Positions 26,810-37,477 of a stretch of DNA of 64,000 nt are shown here, in pieces (within the stretch, counting starts at the first letter, position 1; each line of letters starts with the position of its first letter). A model generated the notes under the pieces. The model was given only the letters and a program-made list of their open reading frames with translations, searched no databases and had not been told where the DNA came from. Both the position numbers and the translations under genes were made by a program. This DNA comes from Phyllobacteriaceae bacterium UBA1940 (lineage in GTDB: Bacteria; Pseudomonadota; Alphaproteobacteria; Rhizobiales; Rhizobiaceae). The DNA lies in the NCBI GenBank assembly GCA_002336975.1, contig DDFA01000099.1, positions 14,036 to 78,035 on the forward strand, written 5' to 3'.

Positions 26810-27441
26810 CTACCGCAGCGCCGACCGCGCCGTCGGCGCCAGCCTGAGAACCTGGATCGGCTCGCCTGCCCCCGGAAGCGGCGCCGGCGCGCTCGACGCG
26901 CCGCGCTCGATCCCCACCAGCACCGTTTCGCCCTGACGGACCGGATGGCGGGGAAAATTGTTCGGCGACGGATCGGTGACCAGGACGGCGACGGCGTCGG
27001 CAACCGATGTCCGGTAGGCTTTTGCCATCGCCTCGATCTGCGACGGCTCGCTTCGCCAGATCGTGACGGCGAAGCCGCTGCCTGCGGCAGGCGCTGCCCC
27101 GATCCCGTGGCGGCCGGCGGCGTCATGCGCCGGTCCGCTGTCCCGCCATGCCGGACGCAGCAGCAGCACGTCGTGCCACTCGGTCATCATCGCATTGGCC
27201 TTGTCCTTGTGCGCCGCCCAGCAGGGGCCGTCGTAGAAGGCGATGAGCGCCCTCGCCCGTGTTTCCACGTCGGAACAGGCGCGCATCCAGACATAGCGAT
27301 CCGCGCAGTCGAGATCGCGGAACTGGCCGATCACCCGGATGCCGAGCTCTTCCTGGCTGTCGACAAAGTTGCGGTCGAAATAGGCGCGAAGTCATCCCGT
27401 CTGCCGGGAACCATGGTGTATTGGCGCAGTTCGTGGATCAT
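26810..27441 (-). pseudogene. NIPSNAP-family gene with a single-base frameshift
   Basis: Translation from the ATG at 27441 gives MIHELRQYTMVPGRRDDFA, a perfect NIPSNAP N-terminus, then shifts. The family's expected next residues (YFDRNFVDSQEELGIRVIGQF) continue in another frame, which stays open to 26810 (174 codons from the GTG at 27334). One base is missing around 27383-27387 (aggcgcg). The downstream part keeps the ferredoxin-like domain (RDLDCADRYVWMRA, HDVLLLRPA). It is either a recent pseudogene or a sequencing error. The family has no firmly established enzyme activity. Confidence 0.85.
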
Positions 27442-27568
27442 CTGTCCCTCCGTGCGCCGATCTTAGCCGCCTGCTCCTGACAACCCGCTGTCAGGACCGT
27501 CCGGCCGGTCCGGCCGCCGCCGCGACGACGCCCTTTCTTTCGCCGCGAACTCCACCCATATTCCGACC

Positions 27569-30514
<2,946 letters not shown>

Positions 30515-30578
30515 AACCCGTCGCAACGCCGGCGCCGTTTGGCTTGCGCGAACGCGCCGGCTGGGCCATCAACGGCGG

Positions 30579-31181
30579 ATGGCGATGCGGCTGACAATCA
30601 TTGGCGTTCTTGCGATCCTGGCGGCAGCGTCGCCCGCTCTTGCGCGGGACTGGAGCGCGACCGAAATCGTCAAACCTTACGCGATCAGCGGGTCGATCGG
30701 CATCGATCTCTACCGTTCCATCGGCGAGCGCGGGCCTGCGACCAGCAGCGGCTCGCGCGCCATCGCCCACACCACCTGGGACCTGAAATGGCGGCGCGAC
30801 TACCGGCCTCAGCCCGACGGTTCGTGCAAGCTGGCCGCGGCAAAACCCTTCCTGACCATTGCCTACACGCTGCCGAAAGCGTCTTCAAAACTCCCCGGCG
30901 CTGTCGCCGGCCATTGGACGACATTCATCGACGGCATCGCCGCGCATGAGAAGGTTCATGGCGAGATGATCCGCGACATGGTCGACGAGGTGATCGCGAC
31001 CACCGTCGGCCTGACGGTTCCCGACGATCGGCAATGCCGGAAAATCCGCAAACAGATCGAGACGCCGCTGATCGCCGCCCGCGACGCCTACCGGGCCAGA
31101 AGCCGTGACTTCGACAGGCTGGAAATGAGCGAGGGCGGCAATGTCCACCGCCTCATTCTCGGTCTGGTAAACGGACAGTAG
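30579..31181 (+). CDS. DUF922-family secreted putative Zn-protease
   Basis: A 200-aa protein with a signal peptide (RLTIIGVLAILAAASPALA) and a HExxH-like motif HEKVHGEM about residue 127, matching the DUF922 pattern. The preceding segment WTTFIDGIAAHEKVH and the two Cys (GSCKL, RQCRK) fit the family. It is periplasmic; activity is predicted, not known. The start is ATG 30579 or 30585. Confidence 0.82.
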   Translation: MAMRLTIIGVLAILAAASPALARDWSATEIVKPYAISGSIGIDLYRSIGERGPATSSGSRAIAHTTWDLKWRRDYRPQPDGSCKLAAAKPFLTIAYTLPKASSKLPGAVAGHWTTFIDGIAAHEKVHGEMIRDMVDEVIATTVGLTVPDDRQCRKIRKQIETPLIAARDAYRARSRDFDRLEMSEGGNVHRLILGLVNGQ

Positions 31182-31183
31182 TT

Positions 31184-31792
31184 TCAGCCGTCGCGCTGCC
31201 TCTCGATCTCGTATTCGACGTCCCTCAGCCTATCCTTGCCGAAGAACAGTTCGGCCCCGACCAGAAATGTCGGCACGCCGAAAGCGCCCTTGCCGAACGC
31301 CTCCTGCGTATTGGCGGCCAGCCGGTCCTTGATCGCCTGCTGCTGCGACGCCTCCATCAGCCGTTCGGCCGGCAGGCCGGCTTCCGACAGGGTCGCCGCC
31401 AGCACCGCCGGATCGTCCAGTTTGCGCGGCTCTTCCCACATGAAGTGGAACATCGTCTCGACATAGGCCGGCAGGACGTTTTCGGCGTCCGCCGCGACCG
31501 CGCCGCGCATCAGCGCCAGCGTATTGACCGGGAAGAACGGGTTCATCCGGAACTGGCTCAACCTATGGCGCTTGACGAAGCGCGCCATCTCCAGATGTTC
31601 GTAGGCCAGTTTCTTCGGCACATCGGCGTAGGCGACGATCGGCGAGCGGTTGTTGGCAAGCTTGAACAGGCCGCCGAGCAGCACCGGAACATAGCTGAAC
31701 CGAACGCCCGAGCGTTGCTCGACTTCAGGCAGCACCCGGTGCGCCAGATAGGCGTTCGGGCTGCCGAAATCGAAATAGAAGATCGGTGTCAT
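31184..31792 (-). CDS. DsbA-like 2-hydroxychromene-2-carboxylate isomerase family protein
   Basis: A 202-aa thioredoxin-fold protein. The Cys pair of DsbA is replaced by S11 in FYFDFGSPNAYLAHR, as in glutathione-dependent HCCA isomerases and kappa-class GSTs. GVPTFLVG contains the cis-Pro loop. The ATG at 31792 has gggagag-type purines upstream. It follows an SDR gene (10-bp gap) and the pair is divergent from an HxlR regulator, suggesting a small regulated detoxification or aromatic-catabolism operon. Confidence 0.85.
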   Translation of the reverse strand: MTPIFYFDFGSPNAYLAHRVLPEVEQRSGVRFSYVPVLLGGLFKLANNRSPIVAYADVPKKLAYEHLEMARFVKRHRLSQFRMNPFFPVNTLALMRGAVAADAENVLPAYVETMFHFMWEEPRKLDDPAVLAATLSEAGLPAERLMEASQQQAIKDRLAANTQEAFGKGAFGVPTFLVGAELFFGKDRLRDVEYEIERQRDG

Positions 31793-31802
31793 GGGTCTCT
31801 CC

Positions 31803-32537
31803 TCACCAGGTCTCGCCATAGGGCCGCAGGTCCAGTTCATGGGTCCAGCCGTCGCGCGTCTGGTTGTGCAGCATCCAGTAGGAGCAGGCGATGGAGTCCG
31901 GCTCCATCAGTATGCCGGGCTCAGGGTCCGCATTGCCGGACCTGGCCGCAAACCGCTCGCGCACGAACGCCGTGTCGACGCCGGAGTCGATGACCAGATG
32001 CGCGACATGGATGTTTTTCGGCCCGAGTTCGCGCGCCATGGATTGGGCGGTCGCGCGAAGGCCGGCCTTGGCTGCCGCAAACGCCGCATACCCGCTGCCG
32101 CCGCGCATCGACGCCGTCGCGCCAGTGAAGAAGATCGAGCCGCGGGCGCGCGGCAACATCCGCCGCGCAGCCTCCCGTCCGGTCAGGAAGCCGGCATAGC
32201 AGGCCATCTCCCAGACTTTTCGGAACACGCGATCGGTCGTCTCGAGCAGCGGGAAACTGACGTTGGCGCCGACATTGAAGATCACCGCCTCCAGCGGCGA
32301 ACTCGCCTCGACGGCGTCGAGAAAGCCTGTAATCCCGTCTTCGCTGCGGGCATCGAGCGTATGGCCGGCAAAACGCCCGCCGCCGGCGGCGATTTCCTCC
32401 TCAAGTCCTTTCAATCTGTCGCCCTGGCGGCGGCCGCCATGAACGTCATAACCTTCGGCGGCGAAACGCCGCGCGATCGCCGCGCCGATAAAGTCGCCCG
32501 CCCCGACAATCGCGACGCTGGCGTTCCGCTTCTGCAT
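31803..32537 (-). CDS. Short-chain dehydrogenase/reductase
   Basis: A 244-aa SDR. The cofactor loop is VGAGDFIGAAIARRF and GRR after beta-2 suggests NADPH. The catalytic Tyr-Lys lie in YAAFAAAKAG (YxxxxxxK rather than the classic YxxxK), so the active site is somewhat atypical. The start at 32537 has ggagg as RBS. First gene of the SDR/DsbA-like operon opposite an HxlR regulator. Confidence 0.87.
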   Translation of the reverse strand: MQKRNASVAIVGAGDFIGAAIARRFAAEGYDVHGGRRQGDRLKGLEEEIAAGGGRFAGHTLDARSEDGITGFLDAVEASSPLEAVIFNVGANVSFPLLETTDRVFRKVWEMACYAGFLTGREAARRMLPRARGSIFFTGATASMRGGSGYAAFAAAKAGLRATAQSMARELGPKNIHVAHLVIDSGVDTAFVRERFAARSGNADPEPGILMEPDSIACSYWMLHNQTRDGWTHELDLRPYGETW

Positions 32538-32559
32538 GGCTGCCTCCAAGTTCACTTTT

Positions 32560-32575
32560 AAGACTGATAAGTCTT
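32560..32575. promoter_or_regulatory. HxlR-type operator
   Basis: The inverted repeat aagact-gata-agtctt lies midway between the divergent SDR start (32537) and the HxlR start (32609), the expected place for a MarR/HxlR-class dimer to repress both. Confidence 0.65.
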
Positions 32576-32608
32576 GAAATGGAACTTTGTCAATGGCATA
32601 AAACGGAC

Positions 32609-33082
32609 ATGCGCTGGAATGACCTTGCCGCCGAAGATTGTTCGCTTGCCCGTTCGCTCGCCGTCATCGGCGACCGCTGGACGCTGCTGGTGCTGAGGGA
32701 GGCGTTCTTGAGGGTGCGGCGATTTGAGGATTTTCAGGACCGGCTGGGGATCGCCCGCCGCGTGCTGACGGAAAGGCTGGCGGGCCTGGTCGCCGACGGC
32801 GTGCTGGACAAGGTTGTCTATCAGCAGCGTCCGCTGCGCCACGAATATAGGCTGACCGAAAAGGGCCTGGCGCTCTACCCGGTGATCCTGTCGCTGGTCC
32901 ACTGGGGCGACCGCTATTATGCCGGCGAAGCCGGGCCTCCGGTGCTCTACCGGCACAAGACCTGCGGCCACGATTTCCATTCGGTCTTGACGTGCTCCGA
33001 ATGCGGCGAACCGGTCGACGCGAGAAACGTCGCCCTGCATGGCCGCGGGGTCGACAGGCGCGTCGGCGGCGAATCGCGCTAG
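32609..33082 (+). CDS. HxlR-family transcriptional regulator
   Basis: A 157-aa winged-helix protein: DCSLARSLAVIGDRWTLLVLREAF, then RIARRVLTERLAGLVADGVL and the wing QRPLRHEYRLTEKG. The C-terminal tail has C-x8-C-x2-C (KTCGHDFHSVLTCSECGEP), a likely zinc knuckle seen in a subset of the family. The ATG at 32609 is preferred over one 30 bp upstream that would overlap the operator. Its signal is probably an electrophile or quinone; not determined. Confidence 0.88.
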   Translation: MRWNDLAAEDCSLARSLAVIGDRWTLLVLREAFLRVRRFEDFQDRLGIARRVLTERLAGLVADGVLDKVVYQQRPLRHEYRLTEKGLALYPVILSLVHWGDRYYAGEAGPPVLYRHKTCGHDFHSVLTCSECGEPVDARNVALHGRGVDRRVGGESR

Positions 33083-33103
33083 GACTGCCTTGGGGAGCGG
33101 TCA

Positions 33104-34291
33104 TTGAAGCAGATGCGGCACGATCCGGCCATCGGGCCGATTTGGGAGTTCGACGACTTCGGTCGCCCCACCGAAATCGTCGAACGCGACGGCCTGACCT
33201 ATTTCGTCAACGAGTTCTGGACGGCGCGTCAGCGCCAGTCGTCGAAACTGCACGAGATCTCCTACCGCGCCTGCTTCAAGGCCGAACTGCCCCGCTTCTT
33301 CATTGAACGCCTGACCGCGCCCGACGACCTTGTCCACGACCCCTTCATGGGTCGCGGCACCACCCCGCTCGAAGCGGCGCTGCTTGGCCGCCGTGCAGCC
33401 GGCAACGACGTCAACCCGCTGTCGGCGATGCTGTTGCAGCCGCGGCTCGACCCGCCGACGCTAGACGAGGTGGCGGCGAAGCTCGCCGAAATCGACCTTG
33501 GCGCAAATGCCGAGACCGACCCCGACCTGAGCGTTTTCTTTCACCCGAAAACTCTGCGACAGATTGCGGCGCTGCGCGCCTGGCTGATCGGCCAGGGAGA
33601 TCGCCTCGACCGCGCCGGCCGCTGGATCCGCATGGTCGCGCTCAACCGCCTGACCGGTCATTCGAGCGGCTTCTTCTCCGTCTACACGCTGCCGCCCAAC
33701 CAGGCCGTCTCGGTCCAGTCGCAGCGGCGCATCAACCAGCAGCGCGGCCAGACGCCGCCGGAGCGGGACGTCCCCGGCCTCATCCTGCGCAAGTCGCGGC
33801 TGATGCTGCGGGACAGACCGCCGCAATTTGCCGGCCAGACGATCCTAACCACGGGATCGGCGGCGAAAACGCCGTCCCTGCAAACCGCGTCGGTCGCCCT
33901 CGTCGTCACCTCGCCGCCCTTCCTCGACATTGTCGACTACGCCGCCGACAACTGGCTGCGCTGCTGGTTCGCCGGCATTGATCCCTCATCGGTGGCGATC
34001 GACAGGCACCGCACCGTCGCCGAGTGGACCGCCTTCGTGCGCCGCGCGCTCGCCGAACTTGCGCGCGTCGTGCGGCCCGGCGGACACATCGCCTTCGAGG
34101 TCGGCGAGGTGCGCAACGGCAAGGTGCTGCTGGAAAAACATGTCGCCGAAGCCGCGCTGAACCTGCCGCTCGACCCGCTCGGCGTGCTCATCAACCAGCA
34201 GCAATTTACCAAGACGGCTAACGTCTGGGGCGTCGGCAACAATGCCCGCGGCACGAATACCAACCGCATCTGCCTGTTCAGACGACAATAG
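33104..34291 (+). CDS. Solitary site-specific DNA methyltransferase (amino-MTase type)
   Basis: A 395-aa SAM-dependent methyltransferase. Motif I (SAM binding) is DPFMGRGTTPLEAALLG from D79; motif IV (catalysis) is TSPPF at 269-273. TSPPF is typical of N4-cytosine methylases, though N6-adenine cannot be excluded. Motif I precedes motif IV, unlike beta-class CcrM-type enzymes, which have the catalytic motif first. The start is probably TTG 33104 because ggggag is 6 bp upstream; an ATG at 33113 is the alternative. No restriction gene is adjacent. Confidence 0.8.
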   Translation: MKQMRHDPAIGPIWEFDDFGRPTEIVERDGLTYFVNEFWTARQRQSSKLHEISYRACFKAELPRFFIERLTAPDDLVHDPFMGRGTTPLEAALLGRRAAGNDVNPLSAMLLQPRLDPPTLDEVAAKLAEIDLGANAETDPDLSVFFHPKTLRQIAALRAWLIGQGDRLDRAGRWIRMVALNRLTGHSSGFFSVYTLPPNQAVSVQSQRRINQQRGQTPPERDVPGLILRKSRLMLRDRPPQFAGQTILTTGSAAKTPSLQTASVALVVTSPPFLDIVDYAADNWLRCWFAGIDPSSVAIDRHRTVAEWTAFVRRALAELARVVRPGGHIAFEVGEVRNGKVLLEKHVAEAALNLPLDPLGVLINQQQFTKTANVWGVGNNARGTNTNRICLFRRQ

Positions 34292-34479
34292 ACTTGTCGC
34301 TTCTACTTGCCGCCGAGACTGCGACATCTTGTCATTTCGGGCCTCATCTGCCATAGTTTGGGTGCTCGGGCCTGAATGACCCGGAGACTGGACGCGACGT
34401 GACGACCTTTCCCCGACCATGACGACGATCCGACACAGCGCGCCGAGAGGCGCATCATTTGGGGAAAAGGAGCTCCCTC

Positions 34480-34692
34480 TTGTCTCAGACTGGCACTGTC
34501 AAATTCTTTAACGCAACCAAGGGCTTCGGCTTCATCACACCGGACGGCGGCGCGAAGGACGTCTTCGTGCACGTTTCGGCGCTCGAGCGTTCCGGCATGC
34601 ACTCGCTGGTCGACGGCCAGAAGGTCAGCTTCGACGTCGAGCCGGACCGCATGGGCAAGGGCCCGAAGGCGGTGAATCTTCGTCCGGCCTGA
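34480..34692 (+). CDS. Cold-shock-domain protein (TTG start)
   Basis: A 70-aa CSD protein with RNP1 KGFGFI and RNP2 VFVHVS. The TTG at 34480 is the start: aaggag is 7 bp upstream and it yields the standard (M)[15 protein letters not shown]-terminus. An earlier in-frame TTG at 34459 would place the RBS inside the gene. Strong terminator downstream. Closely resembles the csp at 35591. Confidence 0.9.
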   Translation: MSQTGTVKFFNATKGFGFITPDGGAKDVFVHVSALERSGMHSLVDGQKVSFDVEPDRMGKGPKAVNLRPA

Positions 34693-34718
34693 TCGATCAG
34701 GACTACATCTAATCGAAG

Positions 34719-34750
34719 CGGCGCGCGATTCGATCGCGCGCCGTTTTTTT
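34719..34750 (+). terminator. Strong intrinsic terminator after csp
   Basis: A 10-bp stem cggcgcgcga/tcgcgcgccg, 5-nt loop and seven consecutive T. Confidence 0.92.
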
Positions 34751-34902
34751 CGCCCGGCGCCTGCGCTGCGGATCGGTCGAACCTTGCCCGCCAAACTTTC
34801 GAACGCTCTTTCAGGAACCGATCGGGCGTGACATGATTACTTTGCAGGATGGGACGTGAACGCAAACGCCGGCGACGGCCCAGCAAGGAAAGGGAACACA
34901 AC

Positions 34903-35316
34903 ATGCGCTTGTTGAACACACTTGCCGCAGCGACGCTGTCTCTCGCTTCGGCGATCACATTGCCCAGTTTTGCAGCGCCGATGTCGTCGCCAAACGGCGG
35001 CGAAACCCTGGTGATCCAGGTGCAAGGCTGTCACCGCGATGTGGAACGCCACTATGTCCCCGAATTCGGACGCCGGGCGTGGCATTACCACCGTGGACGC
35101 AGTTGCCGGCCGGTTCACGTCGCCAGCCCGACGCCGGGCCCCGGCCCAGGGCCGCGCGATTGCCATCGCAACGCCGAGCGCCATTACGTGCCCGGTTACG
35201 GTCGCATCCTGCACCGTCACCGCCGCGATTGCAGCATTCGCATCCTGCGTCCGCACGATCGGTTCCGCGACGACTATTGCGTCCGCATCGGGCCGCTCAT
35301 CTATTGCGAGAACTGA
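34903..35316 (+). CDS. Secreted protein with duplicated Cys/His motif
   Basis: A 137-aa protein with a signal peptide (RLLNTLAAATLSLASAITLPSFA). The mature part holds two copies of C-H-R-(D/N)-x2-R-H-Y-V-P-x2-G-R ending in H-x-H-R-x2-C. Copy 1 begins CHRDVERHYVPEFGRR and copy 2 CHRNAERHYVPGYGRI, joined by a Pro-Gly linker (SPTPGPGPGPRD). Each copy has two Cys and three or more His, so disulfides or metal binding are possible. Family not recognised. It sits between two csp genes. Confidence 0.75.
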   Translation: MRLLNTLAAATLSLASAITLPSFAAPMSSPNGGETLVIQVQGCHRDVERHYVPEFGRRAWHYHRGRSCRPVHVASPTPGPGPGPRDCHRNAERHYVPGYGRILHRHRRDCSIRILRPHDRFRDDYCVRIGPLIYCEN

Positions 35317-35322
35317 GGTTTT

Positions 35323-35349
35323 GGCGGAGCGGCCGGCGGCCGCTCCGCC
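35323..35349 (+). terminator. GC-rich hairpin after the Cys/His protein gene
   Basis: A 12-bp perfect stem ggcggagcggcc/ggccgctccgcc with a 3-nt loop, 7 bp past the stop. There is no T tract, so it is at best a Rho-assisted or stability hairpin. Confidence 0.55.
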
Positions 35350-35590
35350 GGTCCCGTGACGACCCAAACTTTTGCTTGCTCGAAAGCCGGTTTTTGATGA
35401 AGATTGCCGCTTCGGGTGGTTGCCGGCCCGGAGACGGATGATTTTGGCCATGCGCAGGCATGGTAGATCGTGAATAGAGAGCCGGGCTACGGCTCCGCCG
35501 CGATTGCGCGAGACGCTTCTCCTCCAGTGACAGACCCGGTGCGTCGCCTGTGCGGCGGCACAGCGAGCGTGTGGATACAGGGAGCATTCC

Positions 35591-35806
35591 ATGGGTCAGA
35601 TGACCGGGACCGTAAAATTCTTCAACCATGCCAAAGGATTTGGCTTCATCACGCCCGATGGCGGGGCAAAGGACGTCTTTGTCCACATCTCGGCCGTCCA
35701 GGCCTCCGGCTTGCCCGGACTTGAGGACGGCCAGAAGGTCTCGTTCGACACCGAGCCCGACAAGCGCGGCAAAGGGCCGAAAGCGGTCAATCTGACGATC
35801 GGTTGA
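35591..35806 (+). CDS. Cold-shock-domain protein
   Basis: A 71-aa CSD protein ([27 protein letters not shown]2 VFVHIS), about 80% like the csp at 34480 by eye. The ATG at 35591 follows ggagcattcc; the in-frame ATG at 35600 would also give a standard CSD. It has a long GC-rich leader and a 10-bp hairpin after the stop. Confidence 0.92.
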   Translation: MGQMTGTVKFFNHAKGFGFITPDGGAKDVFVHISAVQASGLPGLEDGQKVSFDTEPDKRGKGPKAVNLTIG

Positions 35807-35854
35807 GCCCGAGCGCCGGGACTTGGCGGAACGCCGCCTGATCGGTCTGGCAAA

Positions 35855-35877
35855 CCGGTGAACGACCCGTTCACCGG
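35855..35877 (+). terminator. Hairpin after csp
   Basis: A perfect 10-bp stem ccggtgaacg/cgttcaccgg with an acc loop and a weak T tail. Confidence 0.5.
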
Positions 35878-35924
35878 CCATTCAGGCGTGTCCGTCTAAA
35901 ACTCCCGAACGGTAACGCATCGGG

Positions 35925-36224
35925 ATGCCTGTCATGTCGGTTACGAAAATTTCAGCCGCAATCGCGGTCGCCGCGAGCCTGGCCGTCGCATCGTTCGGCG
36001 TCGCGCCCGCAGCGGCCGGTCAGGTCGCGCCATTCGGCGCGCCGCAGCGCCCGACGCCCGCCGTTTCAGGTCCGACTGGATTGGCGGCGACGCTTGCTGC
36101 AATCGTCGAGGCCGAACTTGCAGCCAAGGAACTCAAGGCGCAGGCGACGGCCAACCCGTTCCTCAAGCCGCGGCCGCGGCCCAATCGCGAGCACGTCGCG
36201 ACTGCCAGAGTCCCCGGCGGCTGA
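35925..36224 (+). CDS. Small secreted hypothetical protein
   Basis: A 99-aa protein with a signal peptide (VTKISAAIAVAASLAVASFGVAPAAAG) and a Pro/Ala-rich mature part ending in a basic NPFLKPRPRPNREH segment. Start at 35925 or 35934; no good RBS is visible. Family unknown. It is convergent with the hydrolase that follows. Confidence 0.55.
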   Translation: MPVMSVTKISAAIAVAASLAVASFGVAPAAAGQVAPFGAPQRPTPAVSGPTGLAATLAAIVEAELAAKELKAQATANPFLKPRPRPNREHVATARVPGG

Positions 36225-36228
36225 ACCT

Positions 36229-36870
36229 CTATTTCAGGAACGGATTGGACCGGCGTTCGTCGCCGAACCGGCTTCCGGGCCCATGTCCGCAGATGAAGCC
36301 GACATCGTCCCCTAGTGGCAGCAGCTTGTCCTTGATCGATCGGATCAGCGCTTGGTGGTCGCCGCCGGGCAGATCCGTGCGGCCGACCGACCCGTTGAAC
36401 AAGACGTCTCCGACATGGGCGAACCGCGCCGCATCGTTGAAGTAGACGACATGGCCGGGCGCATGGCCGGGGCAATGCAGCACCTGGAAGACATGGTCGC
36501 CGAACGAGACCGTGTCGCCGTCGTTGAGAAACCGGTCGGGTGTGCAGTTGCGCACGCCGCCGGGGAGGCCGAAGCGAAGCGCCTGGTTTTCGAGATTGTC
36601 GAGCAGCGGCTTGTCGTCGGCATGCGGCCCGATGATGTCGACGCTGAGCCGCTCCTTCAGCTCCATCGCCCCGCCCGCATGGTCGATATGGCCGTGGGTC
36701 AGCCAGATCGCCCCGATCTTGAAGCCATTGTCGGCGATCGCCTTTTCCAGCATGTCGACATCGCCGCCCGGATCGACGATCACGCCCGACTTGTCGTCGT
36801 CGTCATAGAGGATCGTGCAGTTCTGCTGGAATGGCGTGACCTGGATGATGCCGGCGTTGAGACGACCCAT
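36229..36870 (-). CDS. Metallo-beta-lactamase-fold hydrolase (YcbL/glyoxalase II-like)
   Basis: A 213-aa protein. The dinuclear metal site is THGHIDHAGG (H59, H61, D63, H64), with further ligands in HCPGHAPGH, HVGDVLF and CGHGPGSRFGDE. Size and order fit the small YcbL-type hydroxyacylglutathione hydrolases that split S-lactoylglutathione-like thioesters. Cytoplasmic; physiological substrate not certain. Confidence 0.9.
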   Translation of the reverse strand: MGRLNAGIIQVTPFQQNCTILYDDDDKSGVIVDPGGDVDMLEKAIADNGFKIGAIWLTHGHIDHAGGAMELKERLSVDIIGPHADDKPLLDNLENQALRFGLPGGVRNCTPDRFLNDGDTVSFGDHVFQVLHCPGHAPGHVVYFNDAARFAHVGDVLFNGSVGRTDLPGGDHQALIRSIKDKLLPLGDDVGFICGHGPGSRFGDERRSNPFLK

Positions 36871-36962
36871 TGCGAATGTCCTGTCTGTCAGTTTTTCCGA
36901 AGATAGGCAGCGGGCGGCCTCTTTCCAGCCGGGACCAACGTTTGTCGAACCCTCGAAAAGGA

Positions 36963-36985
36963 ACGGGCGGCACGAGGCCGCCCGT
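36963..36985 (-). terminator. Intrinsic terminator, minus strand
   Basis: A 9-bp stem acgggcggc/gccgcccgt with a 5-nt loop. On the minus strand it is followed by tccttttc. It ends the Gly-rich protein gene upstream. Confidence 0.7.
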
Positions 36986-37010
36986 CCTGTATGAGGCAGT
37001 CGAACAGGAA

Positions 37011-37316
37011 TTAGCCCTTGTTCATCGACTTCATGATCGTGCCGACGATGCCGGTCAGCACTGCGCCGCCGCCGGCGCCGCCGAGAAGGTTCTCGAGGTT
37101 CAGCGAGCTGGCAAGACCGCCGACGGCCGCCGGGTCAACCGCGCCGCCGCCGCCGAGCAGGCTGCCGAGAATGGCCGCGCCGCCGACGCCGCCGATCGCG
37201 CCGCTGAGGATCTTCGGCAGTTGGCCCATAACGGCCGTCGAAAGTGCGGCGCCGACGGCCTGACCGCCGATGATGCCGCTGATCACCTGCACGATGATCG
37301 GCATTAGAGCTTCCAT
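37011..37316 (-). CDS. Gly/Ala-rich small hydrophobic protein
   Basis: A 101-aa protein starting MEALMPIIVQVISGIIGGQAV, made of Gly-rich hydrophobic segments (GAIGGVGGAAILGSLLGGGG) and ending KSMNKG. The ATG at 37316 has aaggaaa as RBS; the upstream ATG at 37334 has none. Composition suggests a membrane-inserting or self-associating protein, a little like Gly-zipper or bacteriocin-like peptides, but no named family is recognised. Confidence 0.65.
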   Translation of the reverse strand: MEALMPIIVQVISGIIGGQAVGAALSTAVMGQLPKILSGAIGGVGGAAILGSLLGGGGAVDPAAVGGLASSLNLENLLGGAGGGAVLTGIVGTIMKSMNKG

Positions 37317-37477
37317 GGAATTTCCTTTCCCCATCCGATTGCGGCTCGAAGAGCTCGCAGATCACTCGCGCATCAAATCTCTTATTCGACGAAAGTCAAA
37401 TGTCTTAAGTGATCGTAAACAACAAACGGGGCGCAATGAGCGCCCCGTCTTCATCTCTCACGGCTTGTGCGAAGCGG

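Noticed and set aside
27123..27395. Short open frames around the NIPSNAP region as separate genes
   Set aside because: They are explained by a single frameshift in one NIPSNAP gene plus shadows of it.
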